Part shown: piece by piece, positions 4,697-5,675 of the stretch
How positions within the stretch are numbered: the stretch's first letter is position 1
Layout of the letters: every line of letters begins with the position of its first letter
Source: Ruminococcus sp.
GTDB lineage: Bacteria; Bacillota; Clostridia; Oscillospirales; Ruminococcaceae
Direction of reading: 5' to 3'
Length of the DNA stretch: 5,675 nt
Assembly (NCBI GenBank): GCA_003446315.1
Contig: DMBA01000048.1
Coordinates: forward strand, 1 to 5,675
Notes under the pieces: model-generated
What the model was told of the DNA's origin: nothing
Seen by the model: only the letters and a program-made list of their open reading frames with translations
The model's database searches: none
Translations under genes and position numbers: made by a program

Positions 4697-5675
4697 TCAG
4701 AAAAGCGGGGCGAGTGCGGCACCGGTATTCGCAATTTTCGCTGCGATCTCTGCTTCACGATCCAGATGCATCAGATAAACATGCACGCCCGCTGCACACA
4801 GCTTCCGGATGACCGGCAGCAATGCGTCGATCTGCAAGTGCACGTTGGAAGGGTAATACGCCGCTTCTGTATAGAAATATGCGCCTGCATGCAGCAGCGG
4901 CAGAAACGGCTCTGCGGTCGCTGTATCGCCGGTATAAATCACATCGGTTCCGGCGATTTTCAGATGCCACCCGAAACAGCGGTTTTCAAGCTGCGGTGCA
5001 TGTACGGTCGGGACGGCGCTGCACAGCCACGGTGCGTGATAGTCCGCCGTCAGATGATAGCCTTTCGGGTCACAGCCGTCCATGCGGTCAATCAGATATT
5101 GCAGGTCTGCAAGCACTGCTTCGTTCGGTGCAATGACCGTCACCGGAATGCCAAGCACATAATATGCATAATGAATCAGCATCGGAATGCCGCCGACATG
5201 GTCGCTGTGCGGATGCGTGACCAGCACGATGATCTCCTTTTTCTGCGTGATCAGTTCCGTTTGCCGCAGCCGGTGAAATGCCGACATCGGACAATCCAGC
5301 AGCACCAGTTTTTCTGCATCCGGCGAAAAGAATGCACAGTTCTGCGCATCTGCAAATGCGGATCCGCGTCCGAGAAATTGCAGCAAATGCGCTGCTTCCG
5401 GCTTTTGATCCGAAAGCTCCATATGGCATCTGTCCCATATTTCGTCTGCATACCGGAACACGGCTTCCGTGCAGCCTGTCTGCCGGAATCCTGCATGCTG
5501 ATAACAGCGCTTTGCCGCTTCATTGACCGAAAAAACACATAATTGCACGGATTTTGCTTTCGTAACCGTGCGTGCATAATGGACTGCAAGCTGCATCATT
5601 TCTCTGCCGATGCCCTGCCCGCGTCTGCTGCTGTCTGTCATGACAAATTTGAAAAAGCCGGTGTCGGTTTCCGGA
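4697..5675 (-). CDS. GNAT acetyltransferase / metallo-beta-lactamase-fold hydrolase fusion, 5' end missing
   Basis: The frame stays open past the window edge: 325 codons are visible, and the Met at 5641 is internal because the codons before it (GFFKFV) complete the GNAT beta-4 strand. Numbering from the first full codon, residues 1 to about 90 are the C-terminal half of a GNAT N-acetyltransferase with the acetyl-CoA loop RRGQGIG (17-23) and a typical CYQHAGF near 57-63. Residues about 100-325 form an RNase Z-like metallo-beta-lactamase fold: FLGRGSAF (100-107), HPHSDH (154-159), H225, YTGDT with D250 (247-251) and MHLD with H303. All ligands of a two-metal site are therefore present. The fused reaction is unknown; the hydrolase half may act on a phosphodiester or ester, the GNAT half on an amine. 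No strong terminator follows directly. The fusion could only be an artefact if the junction held a sequencing frameshift. Confidence 0.92.
   Translation of the reverse strand, partial: PETDTGFFKFVMTDSSRRGQGIGREMMQLAVHYARTVTKAKSVQLCVFSVNEAAKRCYQHAGFRQTGCTEAVFRYADEIWDRCHMELSDQKPEAAHLLQFLGRGSAFADAQNCAFFSPDAEKLVLLDCPMSAFHRLRQTELITQKKEIIVLVTHPHSDHVGGIPMLIHYAYYVLGIPVTVIAPNEAVLADLQYLIDRMDGCDPKGYHLTADYHAPWLCSAVPTVHAPQLENRCFGWHLKIAGTDVIYTGDTATAEPFLPLLHAGAYFYTEAAYYPSNVHLQIDALLPVIRKLCAAGVHVYLMHLDREAEIAAKIANTGAALAPLF

Noticed and set aside
4405..4758. Minus-strand open frame of 117 codons across the ncRNA region
   Set aside because: It starts inside the GNAT-MBL gene in another frame, spans the operator, promoter and all three RNA stems, has Arg/Cys-rich low-quality composition, and shows no SD or known motif.
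4766..5542. Long plus-strand open frame of 258 codons
   Set aside because: It is antisense to the GNAT-MBL gene. Its Cys/His/Arg-rich translation and lack of SD or motifs mark it as a codon-bias shadow.

Overview
The window looks like a chromosomal segment of a gut-type Firmicute, most likely class Clostridia near Ruminococcus/Oscillospiraceae. This is an inference from roughly 50% GC genes with AT-rich spacers, G-rich Shine-Dalgarno (SD) sequences (AAAGGAG, AAGGA, AAAGGGGG), extended -10 promoters of the TGnTATAAT type, T-tract terminators, and a hairpin-rich dispersed-type repeat. No species can be named from the sequence.

All confident genes read on the minus strand, so the order of transcription is right to left: (1) 5675-4697, the 3' part of a GNAT acetyltransferase fused to a metallo-beta-lactamase (MBL)-fold hydrolase; (2) about 4585-4358, a candidate structured non-coding RNA of about 228 nt with its own promoter and terminator; (3) 4221-3946, a small two-helix membrane protein, followed 39 nt later by (4) 3906-3124, an AraC-family regulator; (5) a long structured leader (about 3048-2866) that may encode a 35-residue Cys-containing peptide; (6) 2865-1846, an extended-SDR epimerase/dehydratase-like protein overlapping by 4 nt (7) 1849-668, an iron-dependent alcohol dehydrogenase of the BDH/YqhD type. 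The SDR-ADH operon ends at a strong terminator at 576-542. Positions 1-540 hold no confident gene. They contain a possible gene start running off the left edge, a strong plus-strand terminator preceded by hairpins (possible small RNA), and a folded intergenic repeat.

The most interesting signal is regulatory. The promoter of the SDR-ADH operon and the promoter of the candidate ncRNA carry the same upstream element: 34 of 42 positions match, including a 13-bp identical core. The element sits at exactly the same distance from a consensus -10 box in both, with a constant offset of 1,536 bp for the element and for the -10. Both promoters have poor -35 boxes. The element's position relative to the start site is that expected for an AraC-type activator. 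In the SDR copy the element is a perfect 14-bp inverted repeat that also forms the terminator hairpin of the araC-type gene. The inferred model is that the AraC-type protein senses a small molecule and activates both the SDR-ADH pair (reduction or epimerisation of a carbonyl or sugar-like substrate) and the structured RNA. The substrate and the RNA's role are unknown.
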